From Myxococcales bacterium (lineage in GTDB: Bacteria; Myxococcota_A; Polyangia; Nannocystales; Nannocystaceae), in NCBI GenBank assembly GCA_020633335.1, contig JACKDU010000011.1, positions 310,001 through 374,000 on the forward strand: 64,000 nt of DNA. Direction: 5' to 3'. The position numbers were made by a program, and so were the translations under genes. Positions 44,653 through 55,865 of the stretch are shown piece by piece. Within the stretch, counting starts at the first letter, position 1. Each line of letters starts with the position of its first letter. Under the pieces are notes generated by a model, which saw only the letters and a program-made list of their open reading frames with translations, was not told where the DNA came from and ran no database searches.

Positions 44653-44722
44653 CAGCCCGCCGGCGCGGAGCCGCGAGAGTCCGCTCGCGCGGGCCGCCCC
44701 GCCCGCGGCCGGCGAATTCGAC

Positions 44723-44728
44723 TATGCT
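44723..44728 (+). promoter_or_regulatory. TATGCT -10-like element before alaS
   Basis: TATGCT ends 9 bases before the alaS ATG. There is no Shine-Dalgarno sequence between, which fits a leaderless alaS transcript. Confidence 0.45.
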
Positions 44729-44737
44729 CCCGGCGCC

Positions 44738-47419
<2,682 letters not shown>

Positions 47420-47472
47420 TCGGCCCACGAATTCCCGACCTGGAGGGTCGCCAGGGCCCCTGGCGACCGTGC

Positions 47473-47478
47473 TAGAGT
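47473..47478 (+). promoter_or_regulatory. TAGAGT -10-like element
   Basis: TAGAGT ends 9 bases before the ATG at 47488, again without a Shine-Dalgarno sequence. Confidence 0.4.
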
Positions 47479-47487
47479 CATGCTCGC

Positions 47488-49443
47488 ATGCGTGATCTCG
47501 CTAGCGACGAAGGACTCTCCATCGAGCTCCTCGCGTGGGCGCGGAGGCGCGCGAGCGCGATCGTCGAGGGCCTCGGGGGTGATCCCGAGCAGGCCCTCGA
47601 CATGATGCTCAGCGCGACCCTGACCCACTGGATCCCCGAGCCGGTCGACGAGCGCTCCGAGGGCGAGCTCCGGGGGCCGCGCGAGGGAGCGGAGGAGGCC
47701 CACGAGGGCGAGGAATTGGCCGAGGAGCCCCGGCCAGCCCGCACCTTCACCCGCACCAACCTCCTCGCCGGCCTCGTCGACGACGACGAGCGCTCGCCGC
47801 TCATGGTCGAGCAAGACGCGCTCGCGGGCGAGGCCTCGAGCGTCGCCGGTGAGATCGTCGACGAGAGCGTCGGCCTCGCGGTCGCGGACGATGACGACGA
47901 GAGCCCCGCGCTCGTCGACGACGATGACACCGAGCTCACCGCCCTGGCCGACGATGACGATGACGACGCCGCCGAGTCGGTCGTCGAGGTCGCCGCCGCG
48001 CCCGAGCCTGAGCGTGAGGTCGTGCGCCACGACGATCCCCTGGGTCCGCCGCTCCTCCCCGGCCTCGACGAGCCGGCCATGCTCGCCGACGAGGAGGAGA
48101 CGGAGAGCGCCGCGGAGAGCGTCGCGGAGGTCGAAGAGCCCGCCTCGGGTCCCGGGGCCTCGGGCGAGTACGTCGACCCCCTCGCCGGGATCGACGACGA
48201 TGACGACGCGACCCCCGTGGGCGAGCCGGCGGCGTCTGGCGAGTACGTCGACGCGCTCGCGGGGATCGACGACGACGACGACGACGCAGCGCCAGCGAGC
48301 GCGTCCGCGGAGGCGTCGCCCGCCGAGTCGGGCGAGTACGTCGACGCGCTGGCGGGGATCGACGATGACGACGACGTCGCGCTTTCGACGAGCGCGCCGA
48401 CGGAGGCGGCGTCGCCCGCCGAGTCTGGTGAGTATGTCGACGACGACGACGCGGCGACGCTGGTGAACGCAAGGGCGGAGGCGGCGTCGCCTGGCGAGTC
48501 AGGCGAGTACGTCGACGCGCTCGCAGGGATCGACGACGACGACGAGGCGACCCAGGCGAGCGCCGAGGCCGAGGCCGAGGCCGCCAGCGAGGCCGCGCCC
48601 GCCGAGGCCTCCGCGGGCGATGACGACTACGACGACGCCCTCGCCGGCCTCGTCGACGATGACGATGACGACGACGCCCCGCTCGGCGCCCTCGGCCGCC
48701 AGGGCAGCGACGTCGAGTCGCTCGCGCGCGAGGCGATCCAGGCCGAGGCCGCGCGCGAGCCCGCGCCCGAGACGCTGGTCGAGCCGACGATCGAGCTCGC
48801 GGCTGCGGACATCGACGTCGACGGCCTCGACGGCCCGGTCGGCGAGGCCCTCGGCGAGCTCGGCCCGCCGCTCCTGCCGGGGCTCGGCGAGGAGCTCGGG
48901 CTGCCGCCGCCGCCGCCTCGTGAGGATGGCGGCGATGACGAGGTGGAGAGCGTCGATCTCGGCCTGCCGGCGCCGGCGCCCGACGACCGCTGGAGCGAGC
49001 AGCCAGAGTGGTCCGATCGCTCCTTCCTCCTCGGGATCCCCGACGACGAGACGATCGCCCAGGCGGCCGCCGAGCTCCGGCGTGAGCGCGAGGAGGCGGA
49101 GGGACGCGAGAGCGACGCGCCGGTGATGCGCCGCCGCGACCCCTCGTCGCGCGCGCACGCGGCCCCGCCGGCGCCGCCCGAAAAGAAGGGCAAGAAGAAG
49201 GAGAAGAAGGAGAAGAAGGAGCGGAAGAAGAAGAGCCGCCGGGAGAAGAAGGCCAAGGGCAAGCAGTCCGACCCGGTGGTCGTCCTCGATCGCCCGCGGC
49301 GCCGCTCGAGCGGCGCGAACCGGGCCTCGCCGGTCCAAGAGGTCGAGGAGGTCGAGGAGGTCGACGAGATCGAGGAGATCGACGAGATCGAGGAGATCGA
49401 CGAGATCGACGAGATCGACGAGATCGAGGAGATCGACGAGTAG
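47488..49443 (+). CDS. Highly acidic repeat protein with Lys-rich and Glu/Asp/Ile tails
   Basis: A 651-residue protein without signal or membrane segment. After a short folded-looking N-terminus (residues 1-55) it is mostly disordered. About five copies of SGEYVDALAGIDDDDD-like repeats sit at roughly residues 225-365, interleaved with Ala/Glu spacers. A strongly basic Lys-rich segment (about 560-595) follows. The last 45 residues are a near-repeat of Glu, Asp, Ile and Val (EIEEIDEID type). Asp content is extreme. No family is recognised. It is probably a scaffold or a charge-regulated condensate protein, by inference only. Confidence 0.78.
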   Translation: MRDLASDEGLSIELLAWARRRASAIVEGLGGDPEQALDMMLSATLTHWIPEPVDERSEGELRGPREGAEEAHEGEELAEEPRPARTFTRTNLLAGLVDDDERSPLMVEQDALAGEASSVAGEIVDESVGLAVADDDDESPALVDDDDTELTALADDDDDDAAESVVEVAAAPEPEREVVRHDDPLGPPLLPGLDEPAMLADEEETESAAESVAEVEEPASGPGASGEYVDPLAGIDDDDDATPVGEPAASGEYVDALAGIDDDDDDAAPASASAEASPAESGEYVDALAGIDDDDDVALSTSAPTEAASPAESGEYVDDDDAATLVNARAEAASPGESGEYVDALAGIDDDDEATQASAEAEAEAASEAAPAEASAGDDDYDDALAGLVDDDDDDDAPLGALGRQGSDVESLAREAIQAEAAREPAPETLVEPTIELAAADIDVDGLDGPVGEALGELGPPLLPGLGEELGLPPPPPREDGGDDEVESVDLGLPAPAPDDRWSEQPEWSDRSFLLGIPDDETIAQAAAELRREREEAEGRESDAPVMRRRDPSSRAHAAPPAPPEKKGKKKEKKEKKERKKKSRREKKAKGKQSDPVVVLDRPRRRSSGANRASPVQEVEEVEEVDEIEEIDEIEEIDEIDEIDEIEEIDE

Positions 49444-49485
49444 GGCGCGCGGCTCCCTACGATCCCCTCAGGACCCCAAAACAAG

Positions 49486-49522
49486 GCGGGCAGCGCTCTC
49501 GGCGCTGCCCGCTCTCGTTTTC
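49486..49522. terminator. Bidirectional terminator
   Basis: An 11-bp perfect stem (49486-49496 with 49502-49512) is followed by TCTCGTTTT. An A-run lies on the other side (CCAAAACAA), so it can serve both converging genes. Confidence 0.8.
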
Positions 49523-49551
49523 GCGCGCGTCGCCCGCGTCGTCGCCGACGC

Positions 49552-50988
49552 CTACGCGTCGGGCTCGGGCGCCGGCGCCTCGGGGCTCGGGCCCGCGAAG
49601 TGGAACGCCCGGACGTACGCGCAGCGGGCCCGCGCGTCGCGGCCGAGCGCGTCGCCGACGACCTCGCGGGCGAGCTCGGCCGGCGACTTGCCCTCACCGA
49701 TCAGCGCCTCGAGGCGATCGAGGAAGCGGGACTCGCTCCGCCCCTGGCGATCGCGGCGATCTTGCCGGTCGAGGCCCTCGCGGGCGATCGCCAGGAGGCG
49801 GACGGCGAGGGCGTGGACCCGCGGCGAGCGGATCCCGTCCTTGCGGCACTCCTCCCAGAGCGCCTCGCGCTCGCCGAAGTCGAGATCGGCGACCAGCTCC
49901 CAGGCGGCCTCGCCGGCGCCCTCATCGTAGAGGACGCCCTTCCAGAGCGCAGGCAGGGCGCAGACGAAGGCCGAGCCGACCGAGTCCGCGCCGCGGACCT
50001 CGATGTAGGGCTTGAGCCGGATCTCGGGGAAGAGGGTGCTGAGGTGGAGCTCCCAGTCCGAGAAGTTCGCCCGGTGGTGGACGCCGCTCGGGTCGGTGAA
50101 GCCGTCGGCCATGAACTCCGCGAAGGTCCGGTGGAAGGGGTGGTAGACCCCCTTGCGGCGGACGAAGAACATCGGCACCCCGAGCGCCCAGTCGACGTAG
50201 CGCTCGTAGGAGAAGGTCGCCGGGTCGTCGAAGGCGAAGGGGAGGAGGCCGCAGCGGTCGGGGTCGACGTCCGACCACACGCGCGAGCGCAGCGAGGCGT
50301 AGCCGAGGTCGCGGCCCTCCGAGAAGGGCGAGTTCGCGAAGATCGCGGTGACGATCCCGGAGATCCCCATCGCCATCCGGAAGAGCCGCCCGCACTCCGC
50401 CTCCGACGCGTAGTCGAAGTTCGCCTGGACCGTGCAGGTGCGGAGCATCATGTCGAGGGCCATCGAGCCCCGGGTCGGCAGGTACTCCCGCATCACCGCG
50501 TAGCGGGCCTTCGGCATCCGGTGGATCTCCTCGCGGGTGGCGAAGGGGTGGAAGCCGGAGGCGAGCCAGGCGATCTCGAGGGGGCGAGAGATCGCGTCGA
50601 GCTCGCGGTAGTGGGTGGTGAACTCCGCGCAGGTGTCGTGGATCGTCAGCAGCGGCTTGCCGCTGAGCTCCAGCTGCCCGCCCGGCTCGAGGGTGATCGA
50701 CGCCCCGTCGCGGCCGAGGGCGATGATCTCGCCGCCGACCCCGCGGTCGGGGGTCGGCTCCCAGCCGAATTGTCGGAAGCCCTCGAGGGTCGGCGCGACG
50801 TGGTCGGCATACGAGACTGGCGTCGGCAGGCGCTCGGGGCCGCCGAGCCAGAGGCCAAACTTCTCCTGCTCGGTCCCCACCATGTGGGTCCCGCGATCGG
50901 GCTTCTCAGCCCGGGAGAGCCAGCCCGCGAGGCTCTGGCGATCAAGCGGCGGGGCGTCAGGGCCCTCTTCGGTCGGTTCCCGGCTCAC
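49552..50988 (-). CDS. gshA: Glutamate-cysteine ligase (plant-type, GCS2)
   Basis: A 478-residue cytosolic ligase that makes gamma-glutamylcysteine, the first step of glutathione synthesis. The opening GTHMVGTEQEKFGL, ITLEPGGQLELSG and TCTVQANFDY are the family's hallmarks. Length fits the plant/alphaproteobacterial GCS2 type rather than the E. coli type. The start is GTG at 50988. No gshB lies in the window. Confidence 0.93.
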   Translation of the reverse strand: MSREPTEEGPDAPPLDRQSLAGWLSRAEKPDRGTHMVGTEQEKFGLWLGGPERLPTPVSYADHVAPTLEGFRQFGWEPTPDRGVGGEIIALGRDGASITLEPGGQLELSGKPLLTIHDTCAEFTTHYRELDAISRPLEIAWLASGFHPFATREEIHRMPKARYAVMREYLPTRGSMALDMMLRTCTVQANFDYASEAECGRLFRMAMGISGIVTAIFANSPFSEGRDLGYASLRSRVWSDVDPDRCGLLPFAFDDPATFSYERYVDWALGVPMFFVRRKGVYHPFHRTFAEFMADGFTDPSGVHHRANFSDWELHLSTLFPEIRLKPYIEVRGADSVGSAFVCALPALWKGVLYDEGAGEAAWELVADLDFGEREALWEECRKDGIRSPRVHALAVRLLAIAREGLDRQDRRDRQGRSESRFLDRLEALIGEGKSPAELAREVVGDALGRDARARCAYVRAFHFAGPSPEAPAPEPDA

Positions 50989-51132
50989 GTGTGGAGGCTC
51001 CCGGTGGTTTGGTCGGCGCAGTATGGAGGGACCCGGTGGACTTGGCCAGGGGCCCGCGGCGATCTTCGTGTCGCCTCGCTTGACCGGGCGTCGGCGGCGT
51101 TGCTAGCCTGCGCCCGCGTTTCCAGGCACCCC

Positions 51133-51504
51133 ATGGCCGCACCTGCCATCAGCTCATCGCCCTGCCTCGTCGGCCCTCGCATGACCATCCGTGGCGCCCT
51201 CGTCGGCGAGGAGGATCTCGTGGTCGAGGGTCGAGTCGAGGGGACCATCCAGATCGCCGGTCACCTCGTCGTCGCCGAGGGCGGGGTGGTCGAGTCCGAC
51301 GTTGAGGTCGAGAGCGTCGACGTCCACGGCCAGGTCGCCGGCGACGTCACGGCCTCCGCGACCATCACCATCCACCCGGGGGCCCAGGTCCTGGGCAACC
51401 TCCGGGCGCCGCGGATCATCATCGACGAGGGCGCGCACTTCCAGGGCGCGGTCGACATGGACGTCGAGCTGCCGGAGGGGCTGGCCCGGGTTCGCGCCCG
51501 CTAG
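51133..51504 (+). CDS. Bactofilin (first of three)
   Basis: A 123-residue polymer-forming cytoskeletal protein. The beta-helix core of regularly spaced hydrophobic strands (VEGRVEGTIQIAG, VVAEGGVVESDVEVES, GQVAGDVTASATITI) is typical. Bactofilins polymerise without nucleotide into filaments that place wall and chromosome proteins. It is the first of three tandem genes, 24 bases from the second. The start is the ATG at 51133; a longer open frame upstream is noise. Confidence 0.88.
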   Translation: MAAPAISSSPCLVGPRMTIRGALVGEEDLVVEGRVEGTIQIAGHLVVAEGGVVESDVEVESVDVHGQVAGDVTASATITIHPGAQVLGNLRAPRIIIDEGAHFQGAVDMDVELPEGLARVRAR

Positions 51505-51528
51505 CCGAGGTCGAGCGGAGGAGGGATC

Positions 51529-51843
51529 ATGGCGAGCACCGTCATAGGCAGCACGATCGTCATCGACGGGGAGATCAGCGGCGACGAGGCGCTGGTCGTT
51601 CACGGCACGGTCAAGGGGCGCATCGTCCTTCAGGAGCGCGTCGAGGTCGCCCCCGACGGGGTCGTCGAGGCGACGATCGCCGCCCCGGTGGTGACCGTCC
51701 ACGGCACCGTCGCCGGGGACATCAGCGCGAGCGAGCGGGCCGAGCTCCGGGCCGAGTCGCAGGTGATCGGCGACATCCGGGCGCCGCGGATCCTCATCGC
51801 CGACGGCGCGTCCTTCAAGGGCAGCGTCGACATGGGGGGCTAG
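51529..51843 (+). CDS. Bactofilin (second of three)
   Basis: A 104-residue bactofilin that is almost only the beta-helix core (GSTIVIDGEISGDEALVVHG, VTVHGTVAGDISASERAEL). It lacks long tails. A strong GGAGGAGG precedes the ATG, and the third gene starts three bases after its stop. Confidence 0.9.
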   Translation: MASTVIGSTIVIDGEISGDEALVVHGTVKGRIVLQERVEVAPDGVVEATIAAPVVTVHGTVAGDISASERAELRAESQVIGDIRAPRILIADGASFKGSVDMGG

Positions 51844-51846
51844 CCG

Positions 51847-52725
51847 ATGGCGCAACACAAGCAAGGCTCCAAGCTCGGCGGTGACCCGGTCGCCACCCTC
51901 CTCGGCCCCGAGCTCCAGGTCGTCGGCCGGATCGAGGGCCGCGAGGATCTCCGGGTCCAGGGCTACGTCGAGGGATCGATCCACCTCAGCGAGGCGCTGA
52001 TCCTCGACAACGGCGGCGTGATCGTCGGCGAGGTCCGGGTCCGCGAGGCGATCATCCACGGGATCGTCGTCGGCGACGTGATCGCCAGCGGTCGGATCAT
52101 CCTCCAGCCGAGCGCCCGCGTGGTCGGCGATCTCAAGGCGCCACGGGTGTCGATCACCGCCGGGGCCGCGCTTCGCGGTCAGGTGGTGATGGGCGAGAGC
52201 GGCGACGAGGGGCAGCAGGAGAGCGGGAGCGGGAGCGGCCGCTCCGGTCGCTGGCGCGGAGGCGCTGGCGGCGGGGCGCGCGGGGTCTCGCGGGGCAGCG
52301 CGGCGCCGAGCCGCGGGCCTGCGCGGGTGACCCGGGCCCCTGCGGCGCGGGCCGCCGGCGTCCTCGCCCGTCCGTCGCGCCAGCCCGAAGTCGTCGAGGA
52401 GCCGGGTCCCCGGCTGCCGCCGCAGCGCCCGCGGCCGATCGTCCGCGAGAGCGCCCAGGACCGGGATCGTGACCGCGAGCGTGAGGTTGTGCGTGAGCGT
52501 GACCGCGACCGTGACCGCGACCGTGACCGCGAGCGTGAGCTTGTGCGTGAGCGTGAGCCCGCGCCGCCGGCGGTCGACGAGGCCGAGCTCGAGGCCGAGG
52601 CCGAGGCCCACGGCGACGAGGAGATCGACGTCGAGGACGGCATGGTCACGACCAGCAACGGCAAGAAGCAGGCGGCCCGCCCCCGGGTGCCCGCCCGCGG
52701 CAAGCACAGCGTCGACCACGCCTAG
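51847..52725 (+). CDS. Bactofilin with long Arg/Asp-rich C-terminal tail (third of three)
   Basis: A 292-residue bactofilin. The core is residues 10-115 (GRIEGREDLRVQGYVEGSIH, VVGDVIASGRIILQPSARVV). The tail of about 175 residues has a Gly/Arg/Ser stretch and then alternating Asp-Arg and Glu-Arg (about 202-234). It ends in a Lys/Arg-rich segment. In Myxococcus xanthus three bactofilins (bacNOP) are clustered and one (BacP) carries a charged tail; this trio resembles that set in organisation, though parAB and padC are not seen nearby. Confidence 0.87.
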   Translation: MAQHKQGSKLGGDPVATLLGPELQVVGRIEGREDLRVQGYVEGSIHLSEALILDNGGVIVGEVRVREAIIHGIVVGDVIASGRIILQPSARVVGDLKAPRVSITAGAALRGQVVMGESGDEGQQESGSGSGRSGRWRGGAGGGARGVSRGSAAPSRGPARVTRAPAARAAGVLARPSRQPEVVEEPGPRLPPQRPRPIVRESAQDRDRDREREVVRERDRDRDRDRDRERELVREREPAPPAVDEAELEAEAEAHGDEEIDVEDGMVTTSNGKKQAARPRVPARGKHSVDHA

Positions 52726-52955
52726 GCCGCGGCTCGCACCACGCCGTCGCAGCGCGCGGATCTCCCTCCGCGCCTGAACAGTGATCTGCGGGCCGCGCGT
52801 TTTCGCGCGCCGCGCCTGGAGTGGGAAGCTTGCCCCTTCGGCGAAAGCTCGGCAGGCTATCCCTGCTCTTGCTGACGGGGGCGCCGCGCCTGGGTCAAAG
52901 TCCACCGGGCGCTGGTATCATCGCTCGTCCCCCAGCCAAGGAGGTCCCTGTTCCC

Positions 52956-54665
52956 ATGCGCAAGCTCGTCTTCCCATCGTTGCTCGCTCTGGCCCTGGCG
53001 TCGGGGGCGTGCAAGGAGCCCGATCCCAACGCCTTCGAGACCCACATCGAGAACATCAACAAGGAGGGCGGACAGGCGGCCGGCTACTCCGGTCTCGAGG
53101 CCCTGGTCAAGGCGATCGCCTCGTCGCCGGTCGACAACAGCGAGCGGATCGAGGAGTTCGTCCAGAAGGTGATCCCGGTCTTCGAGGAGAAGTGGGACGA
53201 CTCGCCCGAGTACCGCGACCAGATGCTGGCGATGCTCTACCAGGTCGGCCGCCCCGAGGGCGCCAACATCTGGAACAAGGCGCTGGTCTTCGACGGCTCG
53301 GACGTCTCCCGCAAGGCGGTCCTGGCGGCGATCGACGGCATCATCAAGGCCAAGGCGACGGGCACCGTCGACACCATCATCGCTCAGCTCGACGCGCTCC
53401 TCGAGTCGCCGAGCAAGGACAAGGGCCCCGAGGGCGGTGAGCTCCGGATGGGCCTGGTCAAGGCGCTCGGCGAGCTCCGCGACAAGAAGGCCGTGCCGAT
53501 CCTGATCAAGGTGATGGAGCAGACCAAGGAGAACCAGCCGGTCGCGGTCCACCGCGAGGCGGCCAAGGCCCTCGGTCAGATCCGCGATCCCTCCTCCGTC
53601 GAGGCGCTCCTCTCGGTGACCTTCCGGGTCCCCGACGCGCCCTCGACCACCGACATCGGCAACCGCTCGAAGCTCGCGCTGGTCTCGATCGGCGATCCCG
53701 CGGTCCCCGAGGTCGTCAAGATGCTCAAGGGCGAGCAGGAGGAGGTCAACAAGCTCGCGGTCAACAACGGCGTCGACCTCCTGATCGTCCAGCAGACCGC
53801 GGTCGGCATCCTCGGCGCGATGGGTGCCAAGGGCGCGGTCGAGGATCTCCTCGCGTTCATGCCGATGGACGGCTGCGGCGCGCCGGTGGCGGCCCCCGCC
53901 CCGAAGAAGGGCAAGAAGGGCAAGAAGGCCGAGGCCGAGGAGATCGACCCCGCGAAGGCGAGCCTCCGCGCCTTCGTCGGCAACGCCCTCGGCTTCATCG
54001 GCGACGAGCGTGCGGCCAAGCCGCTCTGCGAGTGCATCAACGCGACCCACAACGCCGGCGACATGTTCCCGATCACCGAGGCGCTCGGCCGGATCGGCGG
54101 CGAGACGGCGCTGGCCTGCCTGGTCGACACCGTCAAGAACGGCGAGTACGACCCCGACTCGGTCGAGAGCTCGGAGTTCATGAAGCAGATCCGCTGGGAG
54201 GCGGCCCGCTTCGCGATCCTCGTCGCCTCGCCGGAGCAGCTCGAGCAGGTGAAGGAGGCGATCACCTCCAACACCGACGAGAAGGTCAAGACCGAGATGG
54301 CGCAGTGGCAGCCTGGCATCGACGCCGCCGACAAGTGCAAGGCCGACAAGGAGTGCTGGGTCAAGATCGTCAAGGATCAGAACGCCGAGTGGTTCGCCCG
54401 CGAGAAGGCGGCCTACGAGCTCGCGCGCCTGGCCAAGGGCGACGTCGCGGTCGCCCTCGAGGTCTCGAAGGCGTTCAAGGTCCGCAACCCCGACGGCCGC
54501 GTGTCGATGGCGATCATGGTCCCGCGGATCCTCGACGGTAAGAAGTGTGACGAGTGCGCCGAGGCCTTCGAGGGGGTGCTCGCCGGCGAGAAGGGGACCA
54601 TGGACGCGACCATGCAGCTCCCGGTGCTGACCTCGCGCCAAACCGTGGCGAAGATCAGCGAGTAG
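52956..54665 (+). CDS. HEAT-repeat lipoprotein
   Basis: A 569-residue lipoprotein. The signal ends ALALASGAC (Cys19). The mature protein consists of HEAT/armadillo-like helical repeats (LVKALGELRDKKAVPILIKV, AAKALGQIRDPSSVEALLSV, VGNALGFIGDERAAKPLCEC, EALGRIGGETALACLVDTV). A Lys-rich insertion interrupts them (KKGKKGKKAEAEE, about 310-325). It likely acts as a protein-binding scaffold in the cell envelope. A strong AAGGAGGT lies upstream of the ATG at 52956. A rho-independent terminator follows. Confidence 0.9.
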   Translation: MRKLVFPSLLALALASGACKEPDPNAFETHIENINKEGGQAAGYSGLEALVKAIASSPVDNSERIEEFVQKVIPVFEEKWDDSPEYRDQMLAMLYQVGRPEGANIWNKALVFDGSDVSRKAVLAAIDGIIKAKATGTVDTIIAQLDALLESPSKDKGPEGGELRMGLVKALGELRDKKAVPILIKVMEQTKENQPVAVHREAAKALGQIRDPSSVEALLSVTFRVPDAPSTTDIGNRSKLALVSIGDPAVPEVVKMLKGEQEEVNKLAVNNGVDLLIVQQTAVGILGAMGAKGAVEDLLAFMPMDGCGAPVAAPAPKKGKKGKKAEAEEIDPAKASLRAFVGNALGFIGDERAAKPLCECINATHNAGDMFPITEALGRIGGETALACLVDTVKNGEYDPDSVESSEFMKQIRWEAARFAILVASPEQLEQVKEAITSNTDEKVKTEMAQWQPGIDAADKCKADKECWVKIVKDQNAEWFAREKAAYELARLAKGDVAVALEVSKAFKVRNPDGRVSMAIMVPRILDGKKCDECAEAFEGVLAGEKGTMDATMQLPVLTSRQTVAKISE

Positions 54666-54701
54666 CCGCGCCGAGGAGCGACGCCTCCTCACCCGATGAA
54701 G

Positions 54702-54730
54702 ACCGCGCCCCGACGGGCGCGGTTTTTTTT
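54702..54730 (+). terminator. Rho-independent terminator of the HEAT lipoprotein gene
   Basis: A 9-bp GC-rich perfect stem (54702-54710 with 54715-54723) with a CGAC loop is followed by eight T. It is the clearest terminator in the window. Confidence 0.92.
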
Positions 54731-54776
54731 CGCCAGGGGGTCCAGGTGCGTCGGCAAGTCCAGCGCGTCGCGGCGG

Positions 54777-54806
54777 TTGACTCGCGCCCCGGGTCTGGCC
54801 GATTGA
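54777..54806 (+). promoter_or_regulatory. Possible promoter of the DUF481 gene
   Basis: TTGACT (54777-54782) and GATTGA (54801-54806) are 18 bases apart, just before the ATG at 54816. The -10 is a poor match. Confidence 0.3.
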
Positions 54807-54815
54807 TCATGGCCG

Positions 54816-55763
54816 ATGAGACCCGTCGCGCTCTCCCTCTCCCTCGCTCTCGCCCTCTCGTCGCTCGTCCTCGGGCTCCCGGCCTCCGCCGCCGCCGAGG
54901 AGCCCACGGCGGTGCCGACCGGCACCACCGGTGTTCAGGCCCCGGCGACCTCGGGAAAGACCGAGATCGAGGGGCAGGGGAAGTTCGGGGCGGCGGCGGC
55001 GGAGCCGGAGGAGGAGGAGAGCACCGACGCGACCGAGCTCAGCATCGCCGCCGGCGGCCTCCTCTCGACCGGCAACGCCCGGGCCGCGGCCGTCACCGCC
55101 GCCGGGAATTTCCGGCTCCGCCGCGACATCCACCAGTTCATGGCGATCTTCGCCGGCAACTACGGCGCCGGCGCGCCCGCCGGGTCCGGCTACGAGGTCA
55201 ACGTCGCCAACCTCCAGGGGCGGATGCGCTACGACGTCTTCTTCGCCAAGCGCTGGTCGGCCTTCCTGATGCTCACCGGCCGCAACGACCGCTTCCAGGG
55301 CCTCGACTTCCGCGTCAACATCGACCCCGGCGTCGCCTTCCACATCCTCAACAAGAAGAACCACCGCCTCTGGGTCGAGGCCGGCTACGACTTCCAGTAC
55401 GACCTGCGCCGCTGGGACGCGATCATCGAGAAGGACGAGATGGGCGCGCCGGTCCTCGACATGGACGGCAAGTACATCCTGACCTCGCCGAAGACCCAGA
55501 CCGTCCACGCGGCCCGCCTCTTCGCCGGCTACTCCAACCACATCTCGGAGAAGGTCACCTTCGACACCGGCGTCGAGTACCTGCAGAGCCTCCTCGACGG
55601 GAAGACCTTCCGCATCAACTGGGACAACGCCCTGACGACCCAGCTGGTCAACCGCTTCTCGCTGGCGGCGACCTTCACCCTCCGCTACGAGAACCATCCG
55701 CTCCCGAACGTCCGCAAGCTCGACACGATCACGGCGATGAACCTGGTCTATCGCTTCTTCTAG
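54816..55763 (+). CDS. DUF481 outer-membrane barrel protein (YdiY-like)
   Basis: A 315-residue outer-membrane protein with a signal peptide (SLALALSSLVLGLPASAAA), a disordered linker and a beta-barrel ending in aromatic residues (MNLVYRFF). The DUF481 pattern LSIAAGGLLSTGNARAAAVT is present at the barrel start, and the last strands (FSLAATFTLRYENHPLPNV) match the family. The family includes salt-induced barrels of unknown function. Confidence 0.85.
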   Translation: MRPVALSLSLALALSSLVLGLPASAAAEEPTAVPTGTTGVQAPATSGKTEIEGQGKFGAAAAEPEEEESTDATELSIAAGGLLSTGNARAAAVTAAGNFRLRRDIHQFMAIFAGNYGAGAPAGSGYEVNVANLQGRMRYDVFFAKRWSAFLMLTGRNDRFQGLDFRVNIDPGVAFHILNKKNHRLWVEAGYDFQYDLRRWDAIIEKDEMGAPVLDMDGKYILTSPKTQTVHAARLFAGYSNHISEKVTFDTGVEYLQSLLDGKTFRINWDNALTTQLVNRFSLAATFTLRYENHPLPNVRKLDTITAMNLVYRFF

Positions 55764-55865
55764 CGCCGCGCTCCGCCGCGATGGGTCGCGGAGGGGCGGG
55801 GACGCGCAGCGAGGACGCGCCCGCGCGGGAACTTCGCCGCCGACCCTGTGTCATCATCCCCCGTG

